This document shows positions 41,795 through 50,634 of a stretch of DNA of 56,327 nucleotides, one piece after another. Position 1 is the first letter of the stretch. Every line of letters begins with the position of its first letter. A program made the translations under genes and the position numbers. Below the pieces are notes generated by a model. That model searched no databases, was not told the origin of the DNA, and saw only the letters and a list, made by a program, of their open reading frames with translations. The stretch covers positions 1-56,327 of the forward strand of contig CAYTRS010000003.1 of the NCBI GenBank assembly GCA_964440305.1. Reading direction: 5' to 3'. The DNA is from CAYTRS01 sp964440305 (GTDB lineage: Bacteria; Patescibacteriota; Minisyncoccia; Moranbacterales; JAKLHP01).

Positions 41795-42121
41795 CTAATG
41801 GGAAAGCTTGCTTTCCATTTTTTCTTTTTCAAGAATTTCACAGGCAGCAAGAAGTCTTGCTTCATCGTAACCGCTTTTTTCAAGGGAAAGCTCCTCTTCC
41901 GGGATAAGGTTGCTGTTGCCGTATGTATCTACAAGCTCTTTTGCCTTTGCAAAGAAAGCCTGATTTTTCTTGAATTCCTCATATTGTTCCAAAACTTTCG
42001 GCATTATTTTCTCCTTTGCTTGCTCCAGCGTTAATTGTTCCTCGCTGTCTATAAGCGATTTTTCAATAGCGTCTTTTCTTTTTAAGATGCTGTTTATTTT
42101 CCCCGCTTCCATTTGTTGCAT
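41795..42121 (-). CDS. hypothetical helical protein
   Basis: The 108-residue product is charged, almost all helix and likely coiled coil, with no signal or membrane segment. It is convergent with rpsA and divergent from gmk. No family was recognised. Confidence 0.5.
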   Translation of the reverse strand: MQQMEAGKINSILKRKDAIEKSLIDSEEQLTLEQAKEKIMPKVLEQYEEFKKNQAFFAKAKELVDTYGNSNLIPEEELSLEKSGYDEARLLAACEILEKEKMESKLSH

Positions 42122-42230
42122 GTGTTTGTTTTTATCTTATTAATCTGGGCTTATTTTAAACAAAATTTTAAAATTTGTCAAAAGCTCTAAGTATTGCTAG
42201 ATTTATATTATAATATTAATTTTAATCAAA

Positions 42231-42803
42231 ATGCCCAGCCAAAAAACAACTATTTTTATCATTTCCGGACCGTCGGGAGCAGGAGAGGACTCCATTATTG
42301 AAGGATTGCGCCAGTATTTTCCGATTGAACGGGTAATTACAACAACAACAAGAAATATGCGGTCAGGAGAATCGCAAGGAAATCCGTATTGGTTTATTCC
42401 ACGTGAAAAATTTGAAGAAAAGATAAAAAACAAGGGATTCGTGGAATGGGCGGAGCAGTATAACGGAAATTTATACGGAGTTACAAAAGAAGAAATAGAA
42501 AGAGTGAAAAATTCTGGAAAAGTCGGGATTTGGAAAATTGATTATAAGGGAGCAATTTCTGCCAAAAAGATTTTTCCGGAAATCCCGTCGATTTTTATTA
42601 CCGTTCCGGATCTTCCGACTTTGGAAAGGCGAATCAGGAAAAGAGACAATGTTACCGAGGAATATGTCAAAGAAAGGATGAAATATACGAAAGAATGGAT
42701 GAAACATCAGGATATTTATGATTATACGGTTGTAAATGCGGATGGAAAATTAGATGAAGCAATTCAGAAAATAGTTAAAATTATTAAAAAGCTAGTAAGT
42801 TAG
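42231..42803 (+). CDS. gmk: guanylate kinase homologue with altered P-loop
   Basis: The GMP-binding side is family-like: TTTRNMRSGESQGNPYWFI, FVEWAEQYNGNLYGV and the lid RRIRKRD. The P-loop, however, reads GPSGAGEDS (residues 13-21) where guanylate kinases have GPSGxGKST, so the key Lys is Glu19. The enzyme normally converts GMP to GDP with ATP. Either another Lys replaces the missing one or activity has changed. It heads the run gmk-tilS-ftsH. Confidence 0.85.
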   Translation: MPSQKTTIFIISGPSGAGEDSIIEGLRQYFPIERVITTTTRNMRSGESQGNPYWFIPREKFEEKIKNKGFVEWAEQYNGNLYGVTKEEIERVKNSGKVGIWKIDYKGAISAKKIFPEIPSIFITVPDLPTLERRIRKRDNVTEEYVKERMKYTKEWMKHQDIYDYTVVNADGKLDEAIQKIVKIIKKLVS

Positions 42804-42895
42804 AGTTTTCCCTGCGAAATACGAGTTTTACGAAGCTACAAACTGGAATTAAATATTCGTAATTTCGTATAAGTTCGTAATTCGTAGGATAATTT
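42804..42895. repeat. imperfect inverted repeat between gmk and tilS
   Basis: CCTGCGAAATACGAGTTTTACGAA on the left mirrors TTCGTAATTTCG and TTCGTAATTCGTAGG on the right. Confidence 0.55.
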
Positions 42896-43849
42896 ATGAG
42901 TTTAATCAAAAAAATTCAAAACACTATTTTTGAAGAAAATCTTTTTGAAAGGGGATCAAGGATTGTTTTGGGCGTGTCCGGCGGACCGGATTCGATCGCA
43001 ATGCTTCATATTTTCTCAAAACTTGCTTTGAAACATGACTTGGAACTGACTGTTGTTCATGTTAACTATAATCTTAGAGGAAAAGACAGCGAAAAAGACG
43101 AAAAATTTGTGAGGGATCTTTGTGGAAAGTATTTAATTAAATGCAGTGTTTTTAGTGAAAAAGTAAGCAAGGAAGATGTCTCAGAGAAAAATCTTCGTGA
43201 TATTCGCTATACTCATTTTGAAAATATTAGAAAAAATGGCAGTTTTGATTTCATTGCAGTAGCACATAGTTTGGATGATCAGGTGGAAACATTTCTGATG
43301 AGAATTATCCGCGGAGCGGGGTTCGCCGGGCTTTCCGCGATGAAATATAAGAACGATAAGATTATCCGGCCGCTTCTTGAAATTTCCCGCGAAGAAATTC
43401 TGGAGCATATCAAGGAAAATAATCTGGAATATAGGATGGACAAGACGAATTTAGAGAGTGTTTTCTTGAGGAATAAGATCAGAAATAAGCTCATTCCAAT
43501 TCTCAAAAAGGAATTCAACCCGCAGATTAAAAAAACAATTTTCAATTCCACCCGGTCAATCGCCGAAGACGCGGATTTTCTGGAATATTCGGGAAATAAA
43601 GAATATGAAAAAAACAAAAGTTTAAAAATTAAGGAATTGCTTAATCTTCATCCGGCATTGCAAAGGAGGTTAATCCTGAAGGTAATTTTTTCCCAAAAGA
43701 AGAATTTGCGGGACATTGAATCAAAGCACATAGATGAAATTATCAAAGCCGCAAAAAGCACTAAAGGCAAGAATCAAATTGTATTATTCCAAGGCTTGAA
43801 AATAACAAGAAAAGGTGGTAAATTAACCATAATGAATGTTAAAAATTAA
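42896..43849 (+). CDS. tilS: tRNA(Ile)-lysidine synthase
   Basis: The PP-loop GVSGGPDS (26-33), the HVNYNLRGKDSEKDEKFV segment, AHSLDDQVETFLMRIIRGAGFAGLSAM and the NKIRNKLIP region identify TilS. It makes lysidine at C34 of tRNA-Ile(CAT). A fitting CAT tRNA is at 24466. The 317-residue length indicates a short C-terminal region. Confidence 0.94.
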   Translation: MSLIKKIQNTIFEENLFERGSRIVLGVSGGPDSIAMLHIFSKLALKHDLELTVVHVNYNLRGKDSEKDEKFVRDLCGKYLIKCSVFSEKVSKEDVSEKNLRDIRYTHFENIRKNGSFDFIAVAHSLDDQVETFLMRIIRGAGFAGLSAMKYKNDKIIRPLLEISREEILEHIKENNLEYRMDKTNLESVFLRNKIRNKLIPILKKEFNPQIKKTIFNSTRSIAEDADFLEYSGNKEYEKNKSLKIKELLNLHPALQRRLILKVIFSQKKNLRDIESKHIDEIIKAAKSTKGKNQIVLFQGLKITRKGGKLTIMNVKN

Positions 43850-43858
43850 GAATAAAAA

Positions 43859-45670
43859 ATGGAAAATTTTTTAAGAAAGATATTTTTGGCTGTCCTGATG
43901 TTTATTTTTATCGCGGGAATTCTGATTCTCTATGCTGCTCCGGACAAAAAGCCGGAAACGATAAAATTGAGCAGTTTGGTGAATGAAATAAACGAAGGCA
44001 AGGTAAAAAAAATTTCAATTGAAGACAACAAGCTCAACGTCGAGCTTAACGACGGAAAGCTCCAGAAAGCAGTCAAGGAATCGGAAAGCTCTCTTACGGA
44101 TTCGCTTAACAATTACGGAGTAGACAGGGAAAAATTTCAAAGCGTTGAAGTGGAAATAAAAGACCAGTCGTCAGCCGATTTCTGGCTGGGGGCCGTCCTG
44201 CCTTTTCTTTTGCCGTTTTTGATTATCGGGGCTTTTATTTGGTTCATGTTCCGACAGGCACAGAGAGGAAACACACAGGCTCTTTCTTTCGGGTTGAGCC
44301 GGGCGAGAATGCTGAACCCCAAGGACAAGAAAAAGAAAACCAATTTTTCCGATGTGGCTGGTTCAAAAGAGGCCAAGGAAGAACTTTACGAAATAGTGGA
44401 ATTTTTGAAGCATCCTAGGAAATTTTTGAATATTGGAGCAAAGATTCCCAAAGGCGTGCTTCTTTTAGGTCCTCCAGGAACAGGAAAGACATTGATGGCA
44501 AAAGCAGTTGCCGGGGAGGCTGGTGTGCCGTTTTTTAATATCAGCGGTTCGGAATTTGTGGAAATGTTTGTAGGAGTAGGGGCAAGCCGAGTGCGCGATC
44601 TTTTCAAACAAGCCAAAAAAAGCGCTCCTTCCATTGTTTTTATAGATGAAATAGATGCTGTTGGCCGGCATCGGGGAGCAGGCTTAGGCGGAGGGCATGA
44701 TGAAAGAGAACAAACCTTAAACCAAATTTTGGTGGAAATGGATGGATTTGAGAGTGATACTAATGTGATTATTATTGCTGCAACCAACCGTCCTGATGTT
44801 TTAGATCCGGCACTTTTGCGTCCAGGGAGATTTGACCGCCGGGTAGTGCTGGATCTTCCCGATATTAGTGAAAGAAAAGAAATTCTTGAAATACACGTTA
44901 AGAACAAACCCTTGGAAAAAGATGTTGATTTGAGAGCTTTGGCTGAGAGAACACCGGGATTTTCGGGAGCGGATCTTGCAAATCTTGTGAATGAAGCGGC
45001 TATTCTTTCTGCTCGCCGAAACAAGAAAATAATCGGTATGCCGGAGCTTACCGAATCAATTGAAAAAGTGATTCTGGGTCCGGAGCGGAAAAGCAAGATA
45101 ATAAGCTCTAATGAAAAAGAAATAATCGCCTATCATGAAGCCGGGCACGCGCTGGTGGCGGCAAATCTTCCCAATGCTGACCCGGTGCAGAAAGTTTCCA
45201 TAGTGTCGCGCGGACAGGCCGGCGGATATACCTTGGCTACTCCGACGGAAGATAAAAGGCTTTATTCCAAAAATTATTTTTTGGACGAATTGGCAACGCT
45301 TCTTGGAGGATATGTCAGTGAGAAAATCAGGTTCGGAGATGTTACAACCGGAGCTTCCAACGATTTGGAAAGGGCTACGCAAATGGCAAGGAATATGGTG
45401 ACGCGGTTTGGAATGAGCAGCTTGGGGCCCAGGACTTTTGGCAAGAAGGAGGAACTGATTTTTCTGGGGAAGGAGATAAGTGAAGAAAAAAATTATTCCG
45501 AGCACACTGCCCAGGAAATTGACAGGGAGGTTTCCAATTTTATTGGGGAGTCTTCTGAAAAAGCGGAAAAAATTATATCGGATAAGAAAAATATTTTGGA
45601 AAAAATAGCCAAAACCCTCCTTCAAAAAGAAACAATTGAAAAGGAAGAGTTTAATCAGCTGTTAAAGTAA
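43859..45670 (+). CDS. ftsH: ATP-dependent zinc metalloprotease FtsH
   Basis: Two N-terminal membrane segments (about 5-25 and 108-126) flank a periplasmic-type domain. The AAA+ domain has GPPGTGKT, FIDEIDAVG and ATNRPDVLDPALLRPGRFDRR. The protease domain has HEAGH and the downstream ligand Asp in the SNDLERAT segment. FtsH removes damaged or regulatory membrane proteins. It starts nine bases after tilS, a common pairing. Confidence 0.97.
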   Translation: MENFLRKIFLAVLMFIFIAGILILYAAPDKKPETIKLSSLVNEINEGKVKKISIEDNKLNVELNDGKLQKAVKESESSLTDSLNNYGVDREKFQSVEVEIKDQSSADFWLGAVLPFLLPFLIIGAFIWFMFRQAQRGNTQALSFGLSRARMLNPKDKKKKTNFSDVAGSKEAKEELYEIVEFLKHPRKFLNIGAKIPKGVLLLGPPGTGKTLMAKAVAGEAGVPFFNISGSEFVEMFVGVGASRVRDLFKQAKKSAPSIVFIDEIDAVGRHRGAGLGGGHDEREQTLNQILVEMDGFESDTNVIIIAATNRPDVLDPALLRPGRFDRRVVLDLPDISERKEILEIHVKNKPLEKDVDLRALAERTPGFSGADLANLVNEAAILSARRNKKIIGMPELTESIEKVILGPERKSKIISSNEKEIIAYHEAGHALVAANLPNADPVQKVSIVSRGQAGGYTLATPTEDKRLYSKNYFLDELATLLGGYVSEKIRFGDVTTGASNDLERATQMARNMVTRFGMSSLGPRTFGKKEELIFLGKEISEEKNYSEHTAQEIDREVSNFIGESSEKAEKIISDKKNILEKIAKTLLQKETIEKEEFNQLLK

Positions 45671-45671
45671 G

Positions 45672-46628
45672 ATGAAGGCTCTAAGCGAAATAAATTACCC
45701 GGAAATAATTAAAAAATCATGGAATACTGTTTGGAGCAACAGGTATCTTTGGTGGTTCGGTTTTTTTGTCGCTTTGGGAAGCGGAGGAGGGAGTTTCAAT
45801 TGGAGTGGCGGAGAAGAGGAAAAAATTTCCCAGGTGAACAAAGAAATGGTGGAAAGCTTCATTTCCCAAAATATCGCTTGGATTATGTTGGGGGCTCTTG
45901 CTGTCGTCTTCTTGGTTGTTATTTTTTATATTTTGGGCGTTTGGGGCAGGGCGGCTCTGATAAAATCTTTTCAATTCATTGAAAAGAAAAAAAAATGTAA
46001 CTTCAAAACGGGATTTCGAGAAGGAAAAAAATATTTTTGGAGAATCTTCGGGAGTAATATAATTCTGTCTCTCATTGCCACTTTGGTTTTTATCGCGCTG
46101 TTTTTTCCCATAGCAATGCTTTTTTATTTTAAGCTCAATATTGCCGGAATCATAGGAATTTTAATTGCGATTATTATTTTTATCATAGTTGCAGTAATAG
46201 TTTCCTTTGTTAGTGAGTATGCAGCCATATATATTGTCCTGTCTGATCTGAAAATAAGGAGCGCCTTGGAAAATTCCTATCAGCTTTTCCGCAAAAATAT
46301 CCTAGCCGGAATCGTAATGTCATTTATTTTTATAGCGATAAAAAGCGCCATCTTCATTGCCATGATAATGGTTTTTGCAATTTTGGCAACGCCAGTGGCA
46401 GCAACTTATTTTCTTGCCTCCAAACTTTTTTTCTGGACAGGGGCGGCAGTCGGAACAGCTATTTTTATTGTAGCTTCTTTGTTGATTCGCTCCGTATACG
46501 AAGCCTTTCAGCAGATTGCTTGGATCTTGTTTTTTGAGGAAATAGCTTCGCAAGAAGAAGATCCTGTTGAAGAAAAAAGCGAAGAACTGTCAGGAGAGAG
46601 GCTTCCTTATCCGGAGAAAATTTCTTGA
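45672..46628 (+). CDS. multi-pass membrane protein
   Basis: About six membrane segments follow an N-terminal SWNTVWSNRYLWWFGFFVALGSGGG stretch. The central AIYIVLSDLKIRSALENSYQLFRKN segment resembles DUF4013/DUF975-like membrane proteins. It starts one base after ftsH ends. No enzymatic motif is seen. Confidence 0.75.
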   Translation: MKALSEINYPEIIKKSWNTVWSNRYLWWFGFFVALGSGGGSFNWSGGEEEKISQVNKEMVESFISQNIAWIMLGALAVVFLVVIFYILGVWGRAALIKSFQFIEKKKKCNFKTGFREGKKYFWRIFGSNIILSLIATLVFIALFFPIAMLFYFKLNIAGIIGILIAIIIFIIVAVIVSFVSEYAAIYIVLSDLKIRSALENSYQLFRKNILAGIVMSFIFIAIKSAIFIAMIMVFAILATPVAATYFLASKLFFWTGAAVGTAIFIVASLLIRSVYEAFQQIAWILFFEEIASQEEDPVEEKSEELSGERLPYPEKIS

Positions 46629-46721
46629 TGAATTTCCTAATTTTCTGTATCATTTTTTTGTGGGGGCTTATAGCGTTCAGTTTCCGCCAAAAGCGGATCA
46701 GCCTAGGGCCGGTGTTAGAGT

Positions 46722-46740
46722 CCCGAGTGCTCGGGATTAA
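46722..46740. repeat. GTCCCGAGTGCTCGGGAT hairpin
   Basis: TCCCGAG and CTCGGGA pair around TG, upstream of tRNA-Val(GAC). A related hairpin lies in the tRNA cluster at 24591-24613. Confidence 0.5.
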
Positions 46741-46760
46741 TCCACACTATACCAAAAAAT

Positions 46761-46834
46761 GGTCGCTTAGCTCAGTCGGTTAGAGCGTTTCCTTGACATG
46801 GAAAAGGCCAGTGGTTCGAGTCCACTAGCGACCA
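46761..46834 (+). tRNA. tRNA-Val (GAC)
   Basis: Acceptor GGTCGCT pairs with AGCGACC, the loop TTGACAT gives anticodon GAC, and the discriminator is A. CCA is not encoded. A GCGGA/TCCGC hairpin with a T run follows (46855-46875). Confidence 0.93.
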
Positions 46835-46967
46835 CAAATTAGTGCGCGGAGCTTGTTCCGCTTTTTGTGAAAGGCGGGATTGACACTTTCCTTGCTGGAT
46901 TTGCCAATTGTTGAATAAGGCGAGATCAAAGAGATCCCCAGTCCGATTCTGCATAAACCCGCAACCA

Positions 46968-46999
46968 AAAAAGCATTCCACAGGGAATGCTTTTTTGGT
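46968..46999. terminator. strong terminator
   Basis: AAAAAAGCATTCC and GGAATGCTTTTTT pair around ACAG. It lies downstream of the minus-strand secreted-protein gene and may serve both strands. Confidence 0.85.
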
Positions 47000-47016
47000 A
47001 AGTTTATTGCAATTTT

Positions 47017-47964
47017 TTAGTATAGCGGTTCAAACGCATCTTCGATGCTGTTTTCTATCTTGCGATCTACCGTTCTTGTATAATTTTCTATCTGGCGTAA
47101 CTCTCTGTTGATGTCTCTTTGAACAGTTCCCATTCCCTGTTTTATGCTATTGGTAACCATTCTTGTTAGGGTTGCGGTGATCACCTCTTCCGGATGGGTG
47201 GCGCCGGAGATAAGATTGTTTGTAAACTCCATATCTTGCGAAACCAAATCTTTAACGATAGATCCGGGAGTGACAACTTGTCCGTTGTTTGATTCTTCTC
47301 TATATCCCTGGTAGGCAATTGCTTTCACTTCCGCTTTTCTTCTTTCGTTTTCAAGCTGTCCCAAATAAGCGTCTTCGGCCATCAAATTGTATCCGAAAGG
47401 ATTGTTGGCCGGATTGGAAATGAAGGCGTTATAAGCTCGCCAATTTCCGGAAGCAAGCATTTGAGAGGGATCGCTTGTATACTGATTGAGATCTGTTTGA
47501 TAAATATTGCTTCCAAAAATTGATTCTTTGGCTTGGCCGACAAGATAGCTGTCATAGCTTACCCTTGCGCCACTGGAGCCTGAAGATGAGTAGGGAACAT
47601 AATTTCCAGAGGAAGCCCTTCCTCTGGTTGTCAGAGTGAAAAAGTCATTCATATACAAGGCGGACTTTTCCAGTGGTTCCTCAATGAGAAAATTATCCCA
47701 ATCGGTAATATAGAGGGGATTCCCATCATTTCCACGGGAAACTAAATTTCCGACCGAAGAATGCATCACTTCTGAGGAAGCCTGTTTTGAGACCTGGAGC
47801 ATCATCCCCTGTATCTTATCGTACATCCTATCAAGCATATCTTTCATTAAAGCGGATCCAACATTGGTTCCCCACGCTTCAGCATTGGCTTTTTGTCCGG
47901 TGAAAGAGAAGGAAAAAACAAGAATAAGGGAAAATAGGAAAATTTTTATTTTTTTGCTTCGCAT
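47017..47964 (-). CDS. secreted protein, unknown
   Basis: A clear signal peptide (about 1-29, ending KANAEA) precedes a 286-residue mature protein with Ser/Gly/Tyr-rich stretches and a C-terminal helical region. It has no Cys after the signal. The layout resembles secreted accessory proteins of conjugation or type IV secretion-like systems, but no specific family is recognised. It follows the thrombospondin-repeat gene by seven bases. Confidence 0.65.
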   Translation of the reverse strand: MRSKKIKIFLFSLILVFSFSFTGQKANAEAWGTNVGSALMKDMLDRMYDKIQGMMLQVSKQASSEVMHSSVGNLVSRGNDGNPLYITDWDNFLIEEPLEKSALYMNDFFTLTTRGRASSGNYVPYSSSGSSGARVSYDSYLVGQAKESIFGSNIYQTDLNQYTSDPSQMLASGNWRAYNAFISNPANNPFGYNLMAEDAYLGQLENERRKAEVKAIAYQGYREESNNGQVVTPGSIVKDLVSQDMEFTNNLISGATHPEEVITATLTRMVTNSIKQGMGTVQRDINRELRQIENYTRTVDRKIENSIEDAFEPLY

Positions 47965-47971
47965 ATGAAAT

Positions 47972-48940
47972 TTATAGGTCTATTGGTATTTGAGGAATGC
48001 CAGCCTTTTCCAAATATGAAGAAACTTCTTCATAAAAAAGGCTTATAAGGCTGATTGCGTTATTGGTTTTAGAAAGGATCAAGATATTTTTTATAGGATC
48101 ATCAGATGTGATTTTAACCTCTTTTTCCATGGAAATCAGATAATTAGTAAGCCTTAGCCCCTTAATGTGAAGGGACAGCATGTTTTCGGGCACCTCAATT
48201 CCTTCCAGCTGTTCCAGGGAAATTTTTGCTCTTGCGGAAAGATCTTCAAAATAAGAGTTATTTTCTCCGGAGGAGAAATTTTGAAATCCAGAAACAATCT
48301 GGCCAAAAATAGCCTCCAAATCACTTTGAGTGGATATTTTTTGAGGTGAATTACTAGAAAAAATGTAGGCTACAGCAGTCAAATAGGACAAGGAATCTTC
48401 TTTTTCTTTCAATTCTCGAGCCTCCTCGGTCAGGTTTGAATAGTCCTGCTCTTTTATTCTTATTGACGTTTCGTCTATTTCCGGCAGGTCTTCAAAGGTG
48501 TATCCGGATGAAGTGTTTAGCTGTTCTATGACAGCATCCAGATCTTCAATGTTTATTTGCTCGTTTTTCTGGGATTTTTCCTCCAGAAGAAAATTTAAAT
48601 CGCTGGATAGCTTTTGAGTTAAATTCTCACTGTCATTCTCATCGATTTTTTCAATATCGTTTCGAACAGTTATGATTTTATCTCCCGGAGCAGGCTTCAG
48701 GGGGTCATATCCGCTTTCAACTTCCGTTCCGTCGGAATATCCGTCTCCGTCTGTGTCTGAAATGTTGGGATCGGTGCCATAGAGAGTCTCCTCGTCGTTG
48801 CTTAATCCGTCCTGATCGAAATCTTCAAATATATTTTTTTCGCTTTTGGAATCTTCGTCTCCCAACACAAAAATCCCCGTTCCCAAAAAAAATAAAGACA
48901 GGAAAGAAAGAAAAACAATTTTTGTTTTTTGTATTTCCAT
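47972..48940 (-). CDS. secreted calcium-binding (thrombospondin type 3 repeat) protein
   Basis: A signal sequence (about 1-28) is followed by Asp-rich repeats DFDQDGLSNDEETLYGTDPN and DTDGDGYSDGTEVESGYDP (about 38-78), the calcium-binding pattern of thrombospondin type 3 repeats. A long helical region follows. It is likely a surface or secreted protein stabilised by calcium. It is co-transcribed with the secreted gene at 47017. Confidence 0.8.
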   Translation of the reverse strand: MEIQKTKIVFLSFLSLFFLGTGIFVLGDEDSKSEKNIFEDFDQDGLSNDEETLYGTDPNISDTDGDGYSDGTEVESGYDPLKPAPGDKIITVRNDIEKIDENDSENLTQKLSSDLNFLLEEKSQKNEQINIEDLDAVIEQLNTSSGYTFEDLPEIDETSIRIKEQDYSNLTEEARELKEKEDSLSYLTAVAYIFSSNSPQKISTQSDLEAIFGQIVSGFQNFSSGENNSYFEDLSARAKISLEQLEGIEVPENMLSLHIKGLRLTNYLISMEKEVKITSDDPIKNILILSKTNNAISLISLFYEEVSSYLEKAGIPQIPIDL

Positions 48941-48974
48941 CTGGATAAATTATATCATTTGTTACTGCCGATGT

Positions 48975-49244
48975 CTATTTGTTTTTTTGCGCGAAATTGA
49001 AAGATTGCGCCACGGCTTTTATTATTCGTGAAGAAGTGAGAAATTCGGAAGTTTCAATTGATGTTTTTATTTTGCTTATCACGCCTTTTTTGAAACTGCT
49101 TTCTTTTAATAGAGCATCTATTTCAGCAAGAAGCTTTTGCGACAAATCAGGCCCGTTTTCAAAATTTTTTTGGGAAATTATATTGCCTTTTCGGGTTATA
49201 ATTATACTTACCTTATTGTCTTTAAGTCCAATCTCAATATCCAT
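48975..49244 (-). CDS. small protein, possibly degenerate TsaB-like
   Basis: The 89-residue product has strands KVSIIITRKGNIISQKNF, a helix LSQKLLAEIDALLKES and EFLTSSRIIKAVAQSFNFAQ. The order and spacing recall the N-terminal half of TsaB (substrate strand, LLPxIDELL helix, SFTGLRIGVATAK segment), but the key family motif is not conserved. Assignment is speculative. It begins four bases after the amidase stop. Confidence 0.35.
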   Translation of the reverse strand: MDIEIGLKDNKVSIIITRKGNIISQKNFENGPDLSQKLLAEIDALLKESSFKKGVISKIKTSIETSEFLTSSRIIKAVAQSFNFAQKNK

Positions 49245-49248
49245 AAGC

Positions 49249-50007
49249 TTAATTCAATTTTTTCCAGTTAAAATTCCAAGGATCTGTTTTCCTTCCCGGG
49301 GCGATCTGATTGTGTCCCAAAACATATTTAATTTCATACTTTTTTTTCAAGTCTTTTAACAATATGTTTAGAGAGGAATATTGTTTTGATGTCATTGAGT
49401 CGCTATAGGTGTTCATGAGCTCTATTCCTATCGAGAAGCTATTGACATTGCTTCTTCCGTCCGGAACCTTGCTTTCCCCGGCATGGTAAGCGATATCATT
49501 TTCTCTCACAAGCTGATAAATATTTCCGCTCCTATCTATTAAATAATGGGGAGCGACGCCATAAGACTCATATTCCTTAAGAAGCCCTTCAAAATCATAC
49601 GGATCATCTCCCAAAGCGTCGAAAGAAGAGTGTATGATAATGGTATCTATTTTTCTTTCTCCTGAATATTTTTGATATCCCCAGTCTACGTAGTTTTTTT
49701 TGATTGAAAAATCCGAAGCTTTTTCATCCGGTGCCTTCACGGCTTTTTCAATTATTTCCTCATTTTTTTCAGATCTTTTTTCGCTTGCAGCTTCTTTTTT
49801 AACTTCTTCCGCGGAGCTTGGATCAAAACTGCTTTCTTTTTCGGGTTTAGCTTCAATCTTTTTTTCCAGCGTATCGTCCGATCCTTCAATTTTTATTTCT
49901 TTTTTAACAGACTTGAATATTGAAGTTTCAGGAAAAATTTCAGCAAGAGCAAAAAAGAACGATAAAACCATAGAAAAAATTAAAATAGAAATTCCTATTA
50001 TTTTCAT
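49249..50007 (-). CDS. N-acetylmuramoyl-L-alanine amidase (Amidase_2), membrane-anchored
   Basis: One N-terminal membrane segment (about 3-22) and a charged linker of about 80 residues precede the Amidase_2 domain. The domain has IIIHSSFDA, PHYLIDRSGNIYQLV, AYHAGES, SIGIELMNT and LGHNQIAPGRKTDPW, with the zinc His residues and catalytic Glu. It cuts the peptide stem from peptidoglycan outside the membrane. I chose ATG 50007 (MKIIGISI), which starts the anchor. Confidence 0.92.
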   Translation of the reverse strand: MKIIGISILIFSMVLSFFFALAEIFPETSIFKSVKKEIKIEGSDDTLEKKIEAKPEKESSFDPSSAEEVKKEAASEKRSEKNEEIIEKAVKAPDEKASDFSIKKNYVDWGYQKYSGERKIDTIIIHSSFDALGDDPYDFEGLLKEYESYGVAPHYLIDRSGNIYQLVRENDIAYHAGESKVPDGRSNVNSFSIGIELMNTYSDSMTSKQYSSLNILLKDLKKKYEIKYVLGHNQIAPGRKTDPWNFNWKKLN

Positions 50008-50127
50008 ATCGCTTCTATTATAACAAAAAAACAAGCATTGCTGTAATATTTTAGAAACTTAGGATTTACTTTGATTGTTGAAAATGCTAGGATGTCTTTA
50101 TAAATAATTTAACAGGCATTGAGTCTT

Positions 50128-50487
50128 ATGGATAAAAATAAAATTGCAATAACTGTCGTTGCTCTTGCTATGATAATCCTTATTATCGCATACTCCCGCT
50201 TGAATAAGGCGGAAGTGAAGAATAAATCCGGAATGGTTCTGTTTTATAGCACTACTTGCCCTCATTGCAAAAATGTTGAAAAGTTTATAAACGATAATAA
50301 TATAAAGGAAAAAATTGCCCTTGAAGAGAGGGAAGTTGGCTCCAGCGAGGATAATTCATTCTTAATGCAAAAAAAGGCAAAAGAATGTGGAATTAAGGAA
50401 AATAACCTGGGTGTTCCATTTTTGTGGAACGGAGAGATGTGTATTGTGGGCGATATACCCATAATAGACTACCTGGAACAGTTATAA
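50128..50487 (+). CDS. membrane-anchored glutaredoxin/thioredoxin-like protein
   Basis: A membrane anchor (about 4-24) precedes a thioredoxin-fold domain with the redox motif CPHC in FYSTTCPHCKNV and the cis-Pro segment GVPFLW. It may move electrons to or from disulfides outside the membrane. ATG 50128 is chosen over an in-frame TTG at 50119. Confidence 0.85.
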   Translation: MDKNKIAITVVALAMIILIIAYSRLNKAEVKNKSGMVLFYSTTCPHCKNVEKFINDNNIKEKIALEEREVGSSEDNSFLMQKKAKECGIKENNLGVPFLWNGEMCIVGDIPIIDYLEQL

Positions 50488-50512
50488 TTTTTTCAAAACA
50501 AAGATTATGCTG

Positions 50513-50583
50513 AGCGGGATACGAGAATCGGACTCGCGTCTCTTGCTTGGGAAGCAAATGTATTGCCACTATACTAATCCCGC
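50513..50583 (-). tRNA. tRNA-Gly (CCC)
   Basis: Acceptor GCGGGAT pairs with ATCCCGC, the loop TTCCCAA gives anticodon CCC, and the discriminator is U. CCA is not encoded. Confidence 0.9.
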
Positions 50584-50634
50584 CTTGATTTCAGTATATT
50601 AATTCTTAATTTCCGGTCAAATATAAAAACAGAA

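Noticed and set aside
42395..42410. TATTCCACGTGAAAAA inside gmk, similar to the parS-type palindrome
   Set aside because: Three of 16 positions differ and the encoded residues fit the gmk family, so it is likely chance.
44386..45096. 236-codon minus-strand frame inside ftsH
   Set aside because: It is antisense to the conserved AAA+ domain and shows no recognisable protein features.
46628..46783. Short frame starting at the TGATG overlap with the membrane-protein gene
   Set aside because: Although it starts with a hydrophobic stretch, it runs through a hairpin and stops inside tRNA-Val, so it is probably not a gene.
46920..46962. T-arm-like words (CAGTCCGATTCTG) after tRNA-Val
   Set aside because: No acceptor or anticodon arm could be matched; at most a tRNA remnant.
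46772..46981. 69-codon minus-strand frame
   Set aside because: It lies over tRNA-Val and its flank and ends in non-coding sequence.
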